Shown: one piece after another, positions 1 through 12,058 of the stretch | Layout of the letters: each line of letters starts with the position of its first letter | How positions within the stretch are numbered: position 1 is the stretch's first letter | Assembly: GCA_963580455.1 (NCBI GenBank) | Contig: OY756970.1 | Span: forward strand, 9,610,001-9,674,000 | From: Euonymus europaeus | Taxonomy: Eukaryota; Streptophyta; Magnoliopsida; Celastrales; Celastraceae | DNA: 64,000 bases | Direction: 5' to 3' | Made by a program: the position numbers and the translations under genes | The notes under the pieces: model-generated | Seen by the model: only the letters and a program-made list of their open reading frames with translations | What the model was told of the DNA's origin: nothing | Database searches by the model: none

Positions 1-3000
1 GTTGAGCAATTATGCACCATCAAAGTTGCTCGGTGTACACTTTTTATTGTTCTTCTATGTCAAATTTTACGAGTCTAAGCTTCCTAGATTATTTCGATGC
101 CAAAACCCCAACTTTCTGTGACAAATGGACAAAACCGTTTAAAGCTCCTCCATAGAGTGAGTTAAGCAACTTCGGACTATCAAAGTTGCTCGGTGTACAC
201 TCTTTATTGTTCTTCTATATCAAATTTTACGAGTATAAGCTTCCTAGATTATTTCGATGCGAAAACAACAACTTTATAAGACAAATGGACAAAAACGTTA
301 AAAGATCCTCCATAGAGATAGTTGAGCAATTTCGACTCATCAAAGTTGCTCGATGTACACTTTTTATTGTTCTTTTCTGTCAAATTTTACGAGTATATGC
401 TTCCTGGATTATTTTGATGCCAAAACCCAACTATCAATGGCAAATGGACAAAACCGTTAAAAGCTACTTCATAGTGAGAGTTGAGCAATTCTGGACCATC
501 AAAGTTTCTCGGTGTACACTTTTTATTGTTCTTCTATGTCAAATTTTACGAGTATAAGCTTCCTAGATTATTTCGACGCGAAAACAACAACTTTCTTATG
601 ACAAATAGACAAAACCGTTTACAGCTCCTCCATAGAGTGAGTTGAGCAAGTTCGGACTATCAAAGTTGCTCGGTGTACACTTTTTATTGTTCTTCTATGT
701 CAAATTTTACGAGTATAAGCTTCCTAGATTATTTCGACGCGAAAACACCAACTTTCTTATGACAAATAGACAAAACCATTTACAGCTCCTCCATAGAGTG
801 AGTTGAGCAACTTCGAACTATCAAAGTTGCTCGGTGTACACTTTTTATTGTTCTTTTCTGTCAAATTTTACGAGTATATGCTTCCTGGATTATTTTGATG
901 CCAAAACTCCAACTATCAATGACAAATGGACCAAACCGTTAAAAGCTACTTCATAGTGAGAGTTGAGCAACTTCGAACTATCAAAGTTGCTCGGTGTACA
1001 CTTTTTATTGTTTTTCTATGTCAAATTTTACGAGTATAAGCTTCCTAAATTATTTCGATGCGAAAACACCAACTTTCTTTTGACAAATAGACAAAACCGT
1101 TTATAGCTCCTCCATAGAGTGAGTTGAGCAACATCGGATTATCAAATTTGCTCGGTGTACACTTTTTATTGTTCTTTTCTGTCAAATTTTACGAGTATAT
1201 GCTTCCTAAATTATTTTGATGCCAAAATCCCAACTGTCACTGACAAATGGACAAATTCGTTAAAAGCTACTTCATAGTGAGAGTTGAGCAATTCTGGACC
1301 ATCAAAGTTGCTCGGTGTACACTTTTAATTGTTCTTCTATGTCAAATTTTACGAGTATAAGCTTCCTAGATTATTTCGACGCGAAAACACCAACTTTCTT
1401 ATGACAAATAGACAAAACCATTTACAGCTCCTCCATAGAGTGAGTTGAGCAACTTCGAACTATCAAAGTTGCTCGGTGTACACTTTTTATTGTTCTTTTC
1501 TGTCAAATTTTACGAGTATATGCTTCCTGGATTATTTTGATGCCAAAACCCCAACTATCAATGACAAATGGACAAAACCGTTAAAAGCTACTTCATAGTG
1601 AGAGTTGAGCAATTCTGGACCATCAAAGTTGCTCGGTGTACACTTTTTATTGTTCTTCTATGTCAAATTTTACGAGTATAAGCTTCCTAGATTATTTCGA
1701 TGCCAAAACACCAACTTTCTTATGACAAATAGACAAAACCGTTTAGAGCTCCTCCATAGAGTGAGTTGAGCAACATCGGACTATCAAATTTGCTCGGTGT
1801 ACACTTTTTATTGTTCTTCTATGTCAAATTTTTTGAGTACAAGCTTCCTTGATTATTTCGATGCCAAAACACAAACTATCAATGACAAATGGACAAAACC
1901 GTTAAAAGCTACATCATAGTGAGAGTTGAGCATTTCTGGACCATCAAAGTTGCTCGGTGCACACTTTTTATTGTTCTTCTATGTCAAATTTTACGAGTAT
2001 AAGCTTCCTAGACTATTTCGATGCCAAAACACCAACTTTCTTATGACAAATAGACAAAACCGTTTCTAGCTCCTCCATAGAGTGAGTTGAGCAACTTCGG
2101 ACTATCAATGTTGCTCGTTGTACACTCTTTATTGTTCTTCTATGTCAAATTTTACGAGTATAAGCTTCCTAGATTATTTCGATGCGAAAACACCAACTTT
2201 ATAAGACAAATGGACAAAAACGTTAAAAGATCCTCCATAGAGATAGTTGAGGAACTTCGAATCATCAAAGTTGCTCGGTGTACACTTTTTATTGTTCTTT
2301 TCTGTCAAATTTTACGAGTATATGCTTCCTGGATTATTTTGATGCCAAAACCCCAACAATCAATAACAAATGGACAAAACTGTTAAAAGCTACTTCATAG
2401 TGAAAGTTGAGCAATTTTGGACCATCAAAGTTGCTTGGTGTACACATTTTATTGTTCTTCTATGTCAAATTTTATGAGTATAAGCTTCCTAGATTATTTC
2501 GATGCCAAAACACCAACTTTCTTATGACAATTAGACAAAACCGTTTGTAGCTTCTCCATAGAGTGAGTTGAGCAACTTCGGACTATCAAAGTTGCTCGGT
2601 GTACACTTTTTATTGTTCTTCTATGTCAAATTTTACGAGTATAAGCTTCCTATATTATTTCGATGCCAAAATACCAACTTTCATATGACAAATCGACAAA
2701 ACCGTTTATAGCTCCTCCATAGAGTGAGTTGAGCAACTTCGAACTATCGAAGTTGCTCGGTGTACACTTTTTATTGTTCTTCTATGTCAAATTTTACGTG
2801 TATAAGCTTCCTAGATTATTTCGATGCCAAAACACCTACTTTCTTATGACAAATAGACAAAATCATTTATAGCTCCTCCATAGAGTGAGTTGAGCAACTT
2901 CGGACTATCAAAGTTGCTCGGTGTACACTTTTTATTGTTTTTTCCGTCAAATTTTACGAGTATATGCTTCCTGGATTATTTTGATGCCAAAACTCCAAAT

Positions 3001-4020
3001 ATCAATGACAAATGGACAAAACCGTTAAAAGCTACTTAATAGTGAGAGTTGAGCAATTTTTGATCGTCAAAGTTGCTCGGTGTACACTTTTTATTGTTCT
3101 TCTATGTCAAATTTTACGAGTATAAGCTTCCTACATTATTTCGATGCGAAAACACATAACTTTATAAGACAAATAGATAAAAACGTTAAAAGATCCTACA
3201 TAGAGATAGTTGAGGAACTTCGAATCATCAAAGTTGCTCGGTGTACACTTTTTATTGTTCTTTTCTGTCAAATTTTACGAGTATATGCTTCCTGGATTAT
3301 TTTGATGCCAAAATCCCAACTATCAATGACAAATGGATAAAACCATTAAACGCTACTTCATAGTGAGAGTTGAGCAAATCTGGATCATCAAAGTTGCTCG
3401 GTGTACACTTTTTATTGTTCTTCTGTGTCAAATTTTACGAGTATAAGCTTCATAGATTATTTCGACGCCAAAACACCAACTTTCTTATGACAAATAGACA
3501 AAACCGTCAAAAGCTACTTCATAGTGAGAGTTGAGCAATTCTGGACTATCAAAGTTGCTCGGTGTACACTTATTATTGTTCTTCTATGTCAAATTTTACG
3601 AGTATAAGCTTCCTAGATTATTTCGATGCGAAAACACTAACTTTTCTTATGACAAATAGACAAAACCGTTAAAAGATCCTACATAGAGATAGTTGAGGAA
3701 CTTCGAATCATCAAAGTTGCTCGGTGTACACTTTTTAATGTTCTTTTCTGTCCAATTTTACGAGTATATGCTTCCTGGATTATTTTGATACCAAAACCCC
3801 AACTATCAATGACAAATGGACAAAACCGTTAAAAGCTACTTCATAGTGAGAGTTGAGCAATTATGGACCATCAAAGTTGCTCGGTATACACTTTTTATTG
3901 TTCTTCTTTGTCAAATTTTACGAGTATAAGCATCCTAGATTATTTCGATGCCAAAACACCAACTTTCTTATGACAAATAGACAAAACCGTTTGAAGCTCC
4001 TCCATAGAGAGAGTTGAGCA

Positions 4021-7000
4021 TCTTCGGACTATCAAAGTTACTCGGTGTACACTTTTTATTGTTCTTCTATGTCAAATTTTACGAGTATAAGCTTCCTATA
4101 TTATTTCGATGCCAAAATACCAACTTTCATATGACAAATCGACAAAACCGTTTATAGCTCCTCCATAGAGTGAGTTGAGCAACTTCGGACTATCAAAGTT
4201 ACTCGGTGTACACTTTTTATTGTTCTTCTATGTCAAATTTTACGAGTATATGCTTCCTGGATTATTTTGATGCCAAAACCCCAACTATCAATGACAAATG
4301 GACAAAACCGTTAAAAGCTACTTCATAGTGCGAGTTGAGCAATTCTGGACAATCAAAGTTGCTCGTTGTACACATTTTATTGTTCTTCTATGTCAAATTT
4401 TACGAGTATAAGCTTCCTAGATTATTTCGATGCCAAAACACCAACTTTCTTATGAAAAATATACAAAACCATTTATAGCTCCTCCATAGAGTGAGTTGAG
4501 CAACTTCGGACTATCAAAGTTGCTCGGTGTACACTTTTTATTGTTCTTCTATGTCAAATTTTATGAGTAAAAGCTTTCTAGAATCTTTCGAGGTGAAAAC
4601 ACCAACTTTTCTTATGACAAATAGACAAAACCGTTTATAGCTCCTCTATAGAGTGAGTTGAGCAACTTCGAACTATCAAAGTTGCTCGGTGTACACTTTT
4701 TATTGTTCTTTTCTGTCAAATTTTTCGAGTATATGCTTCCTGGATTATTTTGATGCCAAAACCCCAAATATCAATGACAAATGGACAAAACCGTTAAAAG
4801 CTACTTCATAGTGAGAGTTGAGCAATTCTGGATCATCAAAGTTGCTCGGTGTACACTTTTTATTGTTCTTCTGTGTCAAATTTTACGAGTATAAGCTTCA
4901 TAGATTATTTCGATGCCAAAACGCCAACTTTCTTATGACAAATAGACAAAACCGTTAAAAGCTACTTCATAGTGAGAGTTGAGCAATTCTAGACTATAAA
5001 AGTTGCTCGGTGTACACTTATTATTGTTCTTCTATGTCAAATTTTACGAGTATAAGCTTCCTAGATTATTTCGATGCGAAAACACTAACTTTATAAGACA
5101 AATGGACAAAAACGTTAAAAGATCCTACATAGAGATAGTTGAGGAACTTCGAATCATCAAAGTTGCTCGGTGTACACTTTTTATTGTTCTTTTCTGTTCA
5201 ATTTTACGAGTATATGCTTCCTGGATTATTTTGATACCAAAACCACAACTATCAATGACAAATGGACAAAACAGTTAAAAGCTACTTCATAGTGAGAGTT
5301 GAGCAATTATGGACCATCAAAGTTGCTCGGTATACACTTTTTATTGTTCTTCTTTGTCAAATTTTACGAGTATAAGCATCCTAGATTATTTCGATGCCAA
5401 AACACCAACTTTCTTATGACAAATAAACAAAACCGTTTGTAGCTCCTCCATAGAGTGAGTTGAGCATCTTCGGACTATCAAAGTTACTCGGTGTACACTT
5501 TTTATTGTTCTTCTATGTCAAATTTTACGAGTATAAGCTTCCTATATTATTTCGATGCCAAAATACCAACTTTCATATGACAAATCGACAAAACCGTTTA
5601 TAGCTCCTCCATAGAGTGAGTTGAGCAACTTCGGACTATCAAAGTTACTCAGTGTACACTTTTTATTGTTCTTCTATGTCAAATTTTACGAGTATATGCT
5701 TCCTGGATTATTTTGATGCCAAAACCCCAACTATCAATGACAAATGGACAAAACCGTTAAAAGCTACTTCATAGTGAGAGTTGAGCAATTCTGGACAATC
5801 AAAGTTGCTCGTTGTACACATTTTATTGTTCTTCTATGTCAAATTTTACGAGTATAAGGTTCCTAGATTATTTCGATGCCAAAACACCAACTTTCTTATG
5901 ACAAATAGACAAAACCATTTATAGCTCCTCCATAGAGTGAGTTGAGCAACTTCGGACTATCAAAGTTGCTCGGTGTACACTTTTTATTGTTCTTCTATGT
6001 CAAATTTTACGAGTAAAAGCTTTCTAGAATCTTTAGACGTGAAAACACCAACTTTTCTTATGACAAATAGACAAAACCGTTTATAGCTCCTCTATAGAGT
6101 GAGTTGAGCAACTTCGAACTATCAAAGTTGCTCGGTGTACACTTTTTATTGTTCTTTTCTGTCAAATTTTACGAGTATATGCTTCTTGGATTATTTTGAT
6201 GCCAAAACCCCAAATATTAATGACAAATGGACAAAACCGTTAAAAGCTACTTCATAGTGAGAGTTGAGCAATTCTGGATCATCAAAGTTGCTCGGTGTAC
6301 ACTTTTATTGTTCTTCTATGTCAAATTTTACGAGTATAAGCATCCTAGATTATTTCGATGCCAAAACACCAACTTTCTTATGACAAATAGACAAAACCGT
6401 TTGAAGCTCCTCCATAGAGAGAGTTGACAATCTTCGGACTATCAAAGTTACTCGGTGTACACTTTTTATTGTTCTTCTATGTCAAATTTTACGAGTATAA
6501 GCTTCCTATATTATTTCGATGCCAAAATACCAACTTTCATATGACAAATCGACAAAACCGTTTATAGCTCCTCCATAGAGTGAGTTGAGCAACTTCGGAC
6601 TATCAAAGTTACTCGGTGTACACTTTTTATTGTTCTTCTATGTCAAATTTTACGAGTATATGCTTCCTGGATTATTTTGATGCCAAAACCCCAACTATCA
6701 ATGACAAATGGACAAAACCGTTAAAAGCTACTTCATAGTGCGAGTTGAGCAATTCTGGACAATCAAAGTTGCTCGTTGTACACATTTTATTGTTCTTCTA
6801 TGTCAAATTTTACGAGTATAAGCTTCCTAGATTATTTCGATGCCAAAACACCAACTTTCATATGACAAATCGACAAAACCATTTATAGCTCCTCCATAGA
6901 GTGAGTTGAGCAACTTCGGACTATCAAAGTTGCTCGGTGTACACTTTTTATTGTTCTTCTATGTCAAATTTTATGAGTAAAAGCTTTCTAGAATCTTTCG

Positions 7001-9804
7001 AGGTGAAAACACCAACTTTTCTTATGACAAATAGACAAAACCGTTTATAGCTCCTCTATAGAGTGAGTTGAGCAACTTCGAACTATCAAAGTTGCTCGGT
7101 GTACACTTTTTATTGTTCTTTTCTGTCAAATTTTTCGTGTATATGCTTCCTGGATTATTTTGATGCCAAAACCCCAAATATCAATGACAAATGGACAAAA
7201 CCGTTAAAAGCTACTTCATAGTGAGAGTTGAGCAATTCTGGATCATCAAAGTTGCTCGGTGTACACTTTTTATTGTTCTTCTGTGTCAAATTTTACGAGT
7301 ATAAGCTTCATAGATTATTTCGATGCCAAAACACCAACTTTCTTATGACAAATAGACAAAACCGTTAAAAGCTACTTCATAGTGAGAGTTGAGCAATTCT
7401 AGACTATAAAAGTTGCTCGGTGTACACTTATTATTGTTCTTCTATGTCAAATTTTACGAGTATAAGCTTCCTAGATTATTTCGATGCGAAAACACTAACT
7501 TTATAAGACAAATGGACAAAAACGTTAAAAGATCCTACATAGAGATAGTTGAGGAACTTCGAATCATCAAAGTTGCTCGGTGTACACTTTTTATTGTTCT
7601 TTTCTGTTCAATTTTACGAGTATATGCTTCCTGGATTATTTTGATACCAAAACCACAACTATCAATGACAAATGGACAAAACAGTTAAAAGCTACTTCAT
7701 AGTGAGAGTTGAGCAATTATGGACCATCAAAGTTGCTCGGTATACACTTTTTATTGTTCTTCTTTGTCAAATTTTACGAGTATAAGCATCCTAGATTATT
7801 TCGATGCCAAAACACCAACTTTCTTATGACAAATAAACAAAACCGTTTGTAGCTCCTCCATAGAGTGAGTTGAGCATCTTCGGACTATCAAAGTTACTCG
7901 GTGTACAATTTTTATTGTTCTTCTATGTCAAATTTTACGAGTATAAGCTTCCTATATTATTTCGATGCCAAAATACCAACTTTCATATGACAAATCGACA
8001 AAACCGTTTATAGCTCCTCCATAGAGTGAGTTGAGCAACTTCGGACTATCAAAGTTACTCAGTGTACACTTTTTATTGTTCTTCTATGTCAAATTTTACG
8101 AGTATATGCTTCCTGGATTATTTTGATGCCAAAACCCCAACTATCAATGACAAATGGACAAAACCGTTAAAAGCTACTTCATAGTGAGAGTTGAGCAATT
8201 CTGGACAATCAAAGTTGCTCGTTGTACACATTTTATTGTTCTTCTATGTCAAATTTTACGAGTATAAGGTTCCTAGATTATTTCGATGCCAAAACACCAA
8301 CTTTCTTATGACAAATAGACAAAACCATTTATAGCTCCTCCATAGAGTGAGTTGAGCAACTTCGGACTATCAAAGTTGCTCGGTGTACACTTTTTATTGT
8401 TCTTCTATGTCAAATTTTACGAGTAAAAGCTTTCTAGAATCTTTAGACGTGAAAACACCAACTTTTCTTATGACAAATAGACAAAACCGTTTATAGCTCC
8501 TCTATAGAGTGAGTTGAGCAACTTCGAACTATCAAAGTTGCTCGGTGTACACTTTTTATTGTTCTTTTCTGTCAAATTTTACGAGTATATGCTTCTTGGA
8601 TTATTTTGATGCCAAAACCCCAAATATTAATGACAAATGGACAAAACCGTTAAAAGCTACTTCATAGTGAGAGTTGAGCAATTCTGGATCATCAAAGTTG
8701 CTCGGTGTACACTTTTATTGTTCTTCTATGTCAAATTTTACGAGTATAAGCATCCTAGATTATTTCGATGCCAAAACACCAACTTTCTTATGACAAATAG
8801 ACAAAACCGTTTGAAGCTCCTCCATAGAGAGAGTTGACCATCTTCGGACTATCAAAGTTACTCGGTGTACACTTTTTATTGTTCTTCTATGTCAAATTTT
8901 ACGAGTATAAGCTTCCTATATTATTTCGATGCCAAAATACCAACTTTCATATGACAAATCGACAAAACCGTTTATAGCTCCTCCATAGAGTGAGTTGAGC
9001 AACTTCGGACTATCAAAGTTACTCGGTGTACACTTTTTATTGTTCTTCTATGTCAAATTTTACGAGTATATGCTTCCTGGATTATTTTGATGCCAAAACC
9101 CCAACTATCAATGACAAATGGACAAAACCGTTAAAAGCTACTTCATAGTGCGAGTTGAGCAATTCTGGACAATCAAAGTTGCTCGTTGTACACATTTTAT
9201 TGTTCTTCTATGTCAAATTTTACGAGTATAAGCTTCCTAGATTATTTCGATGCCAAAACACCAACTTTCATATGACAAATCGACAAAACCATTTATAGCT
9301 CCTCCATAGAGTGAGTTGAGCAACTTCGGACTATCAAAGTTGCTCGGTGTACACTTTTTATTGTTCTTCTATGTCAAATTTTACGAGTAAAAGCTTTCTA
9401 GAATCTTTAGACGTGAAAACACCAACTTTTCTTATGACAAATAGACAAAACCGTTTATAGCTCCTCTATAGAGTGAGTTGAGCAACTTCGAACTATCAAA
9501 GTTGCTCGGTGTACACTTTTTATTGTTCTTTTCTGTCAAATTTTACGAGTATATGCTTCTTGGATTATTTTGATGCCAAAACCCCAAATATTAATGACAA
9601 ATGGACAAAACCGTTAAAAGCTACTTCATAGTGAGAGTTGAGCAATTCTGGATCATCAAAGTTGCTCGGTGTATACTTTTATTGTTCTTCTATGTCAAAT
9701 TTTACGAGTATAAGCTTCATAGATTATTTCGATGCCAAAACACCAACTTTCTTATGACAAATAGACAAAACCGTTTGTAGCTCCTCCATAGAGTGAGTTG
9801 AGCA
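4021..9804 (+). repeat. Higher-order repeat block: 1446-bp (9-mer) and 964-bp (6-mer) units
   Basis: The marker TCTTCGGACTATCAAAG followed by the variant GTTACTCGG occurs at 4021, 5467, 6431, 7877, 8841 and 9805. The spacings are 1446, 964, 1446, 964 and 964 bp. The pair 4021-6430 is repeated almost base for base at 6431-8840 (2410-bp period, 15 monomers), including private variants such as a CTTTCTAGAATCTTT segment. The copy starting at 8841 switches near 9360 from the first-unit to the second-unit version, losing 1446 bp (nine monomers). The 6-mer therefore looks like a 9-mer type unit shortened by in-register unequal exchange. Confidence 0.88.
4498..4525. other. Representative 9-bp dyad (hairpin-capable) in class A junction
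   Basis: GAGCAACTT at 4498-4506 and AAGTTGCTC at 4517-4525 are perfect reverse complements separated by 10 bases. The same arrangement recurs at most junctions following a class A monomer. After a class C monomer one arm base is changed (GAGGAACTT), and after class B the arms shorten to GAGCAA/TTGCTC. Confidence 0.9.
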
Positions 9805-12053
9805 TCTTCGGACTATCAAAGTTACTCGGTGTACACTTTTTATTGTTCTTCTATGTCAAATTTTACGAGTATAAGCTTCCTATATTATTTCGATGCCAAA
9901 ATACCAACTTTCATATGACAAATCGACAAAACCGTTTGTGGCTCCTCCATAGAGTGAGTTGAGCAACTTCGGACTATCAAAGTTACTCGGTGTACACTTT
10001 TTATTGTTCTTCTATGTCAAATTTTACGAGTATATGCTTCTTGGATTATTTTGATGCCAAAACCCCAAATATTAATGACAAATGGACAAAACCGTTAAAA
10101 GCTACTTCATAGTGAGAGTTGAGCAATTCTGGACAATCAAAGTTGCTCGTTGTACACATTTTATTGTTCTTCTATGTCAAATTTTACGAGTATAAGCTTT
10201 CTAGATTATTTCGATGCCAAAACACCAACTTTCTTATGACAAATAGACAAAACCATTTATAGCTCCTCCATAGAGTGAGTTGAGCAACTTCGGATTATCA
10301 AAGTTGCTCGGTGTACACTTTTTATTGTTCTTCTATGTCAAATTTTACGAGTAAAAGCTTTCTAGAATCTTTCGACGCGAAAACACCATCTTTTCTTATG
10401 ACAAATAGACAAAACCGTTTATAGCTCCTCTATAGAGTGAGTTGAGCAACTTCGAACTGTCAAAGTTGCTCGGTGTACAATTGTTATTGTTCTTTTCTGT
10501 CAAATTTTACGAGTATATGCTTCCTGAATTATTTTGATGCCAAAACCCCAACTATCAATGACAAATGGACAAAACCGTTAAAAGCTACTTCATAGTGAGA
10601 GTTGTGCAATTCTGGATCGTCATAGTTGCTCGGTGTACACTTTTTACTGTTCTTCTATGTCAAATTTTACGAGTATAAGATTGCTAGATTATTTCAATGC
10701 CAAAACACCAACTTTCTTATGACAAATAGACAAAACCGTTTAGAGCTCCTCCATAGACTGAGTTGAGCAACTTCGGACTATCAAAGTTGCTCGGTGTACA
10801 CTTTTTATTGTTCTTCTATGTCAAATTTTACGAGTATAAGCTTCCTAGATTATTTCGACGCGAAAACACCAACTTTCTTATGACAAATAGACAAAACTAT
10901 TTACAGCTCCTCCATAGAGTGAGTTGAGCAACTTCGAACTATCAAAGTTGCTCGGTGTACACTTTTTATTGTTCTTTTCTGTCAAATTTTACGAGTATAT
11001 GCTTCCTGGATTATTTTGATGCCAAAACCCCAACTATCAATGACAAATGGACAAAACCGTTAAAAGCTACTTCATAGTGAGAGTTGAGCAATTCTGGACC
11101 ATCAAAGTTGCTCGGTGTACACTTTTTATTGTTTTTCTATGTCAAATTTTACGAGTATAAGCTTCCTAGATTATTTCGATGCGAAAACACCAACTTTATA
11201 AGACAAATAGACAAAAACGTTAAAAGATCCTACATTGAGATAGTTGAGGAACTTCGAATCATAAAAGTTGCTCGGTGTACACTTTTTATTGTTCTTTTCT
11301 ATCAAATTTTACGAGTATATGCTTCCTGGATTATTTTGATGCCAAAACTCCAACTATCAATGACAAATGGATAAAACCGTTAAACGCTGCTTCATAGTGA
11401 GAGTTGAGCAAATCTGGACCATCAAAGTTGCTGGGTGTACACTTTTTATTGTTCTTCTATGTTAAATTTTACGAGTATAAGCTTCATAGATTATTTCGAT
11501 GCCAAAACACCAACTTTCTTATGACAAATAGACAAAACTATTTATAGCTCCTCCATAGAGAGAGTTCAGCAACTTCGGACTATCAAAGTTGCTCGGTGTA
11601 CAATTATTATTGTTCTTCTATGTCAAATTTTACGAGTATAAGCTTCCTAGATTATTTCGATGCGAAAACATGAACTTTATAAGACAAATGGACAAAAACG
11701 TTAAAAGATCCTACATAGAGATAGTTGAGGAACTTTGAATCATCAAAGTTGCTCGGTGTACACTTTTTATTGTTCTTTTCTGTCCAATTTTACGAGTATA
11801 TGCTTCCTGGATTATTTTGATGCCAAAACCCCAACTATCAATGACAAATGGACATAACAGTTAAAGGTTACTTCATAGTGAGAGTTGAGCAATTATGGAC
11901 CATCAAAGTTGCACGGTGTACACTTTTTATTGTTCTTCTTTGTCAAATTTTACGAGTATAAGCATCCTAGATTATTTCGATGCAAAAACACCAACGTTCT
12001 TATGACAAATAGACAAAACCGTTTGAAGCTCCTCCATAGAGTGAGTTGAGCAT

Positions 12054-12058
12054 CTTTG
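12054..12058. other. Target-site duplication, left copy (CTTTG)
   Basis: The five bases before the 5' LTR are CTTTG, identical to the five bases after the 3' LTR. A 5-bp duplication is standard for Ty1/copia integration. Removing the element plus one copy gives GAGCATCTTTGGACTATC, which is exactly the uninterrupted monomer variant found elsewhere in the array (for example near 25230 and 27152). Confidence 0.95.

Larger units (their letters stand above)
1..12058 (+). repeat. 160-bp satellite array, left arm (about 75 monomers)
   Basis: Head-to-tail tandem repeat with period 159-161 bp: the block beginning GTTGAGCAA recurs at 1, 161 (as GTTAAGCAA), 321, 480 and so on without interruption up to the retrotransposon. 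All copies have the same orientation. Each unit contains, in order, TCAAAGTTGCTCGG, the palindrome GTGTACAC, a T-rich TTTTTATTGTTCTT tract, TCAAATTTTACGAGTAT, a HindIII site AAGCTT (class A and C units only), and a CGATGCCAAAAC box. Unit length close to a nucleosome, AT-richness and long homogeneous tandem organisation are typical of plant centromeric satellites, but centromere function is inferred, not shown. The array continues beyond the left window edge. I do not recognise the family. Confidence 0.97.

Noticed and set aside
4498..4525. CRISPR-like array suggested by regular short palindromic repeats
   Set aside because: The spacing is a full 160-bp satellite unit and the intervening sequence is itself repeated rather than unique; no cas genes; the retrotransposon is plant-type.
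1..12058. CENP-B box within the monomer
   Set aside because: No segment fits the essential TTCG....A..CGGG core. TTTCGATGCC only shares the first four bases.
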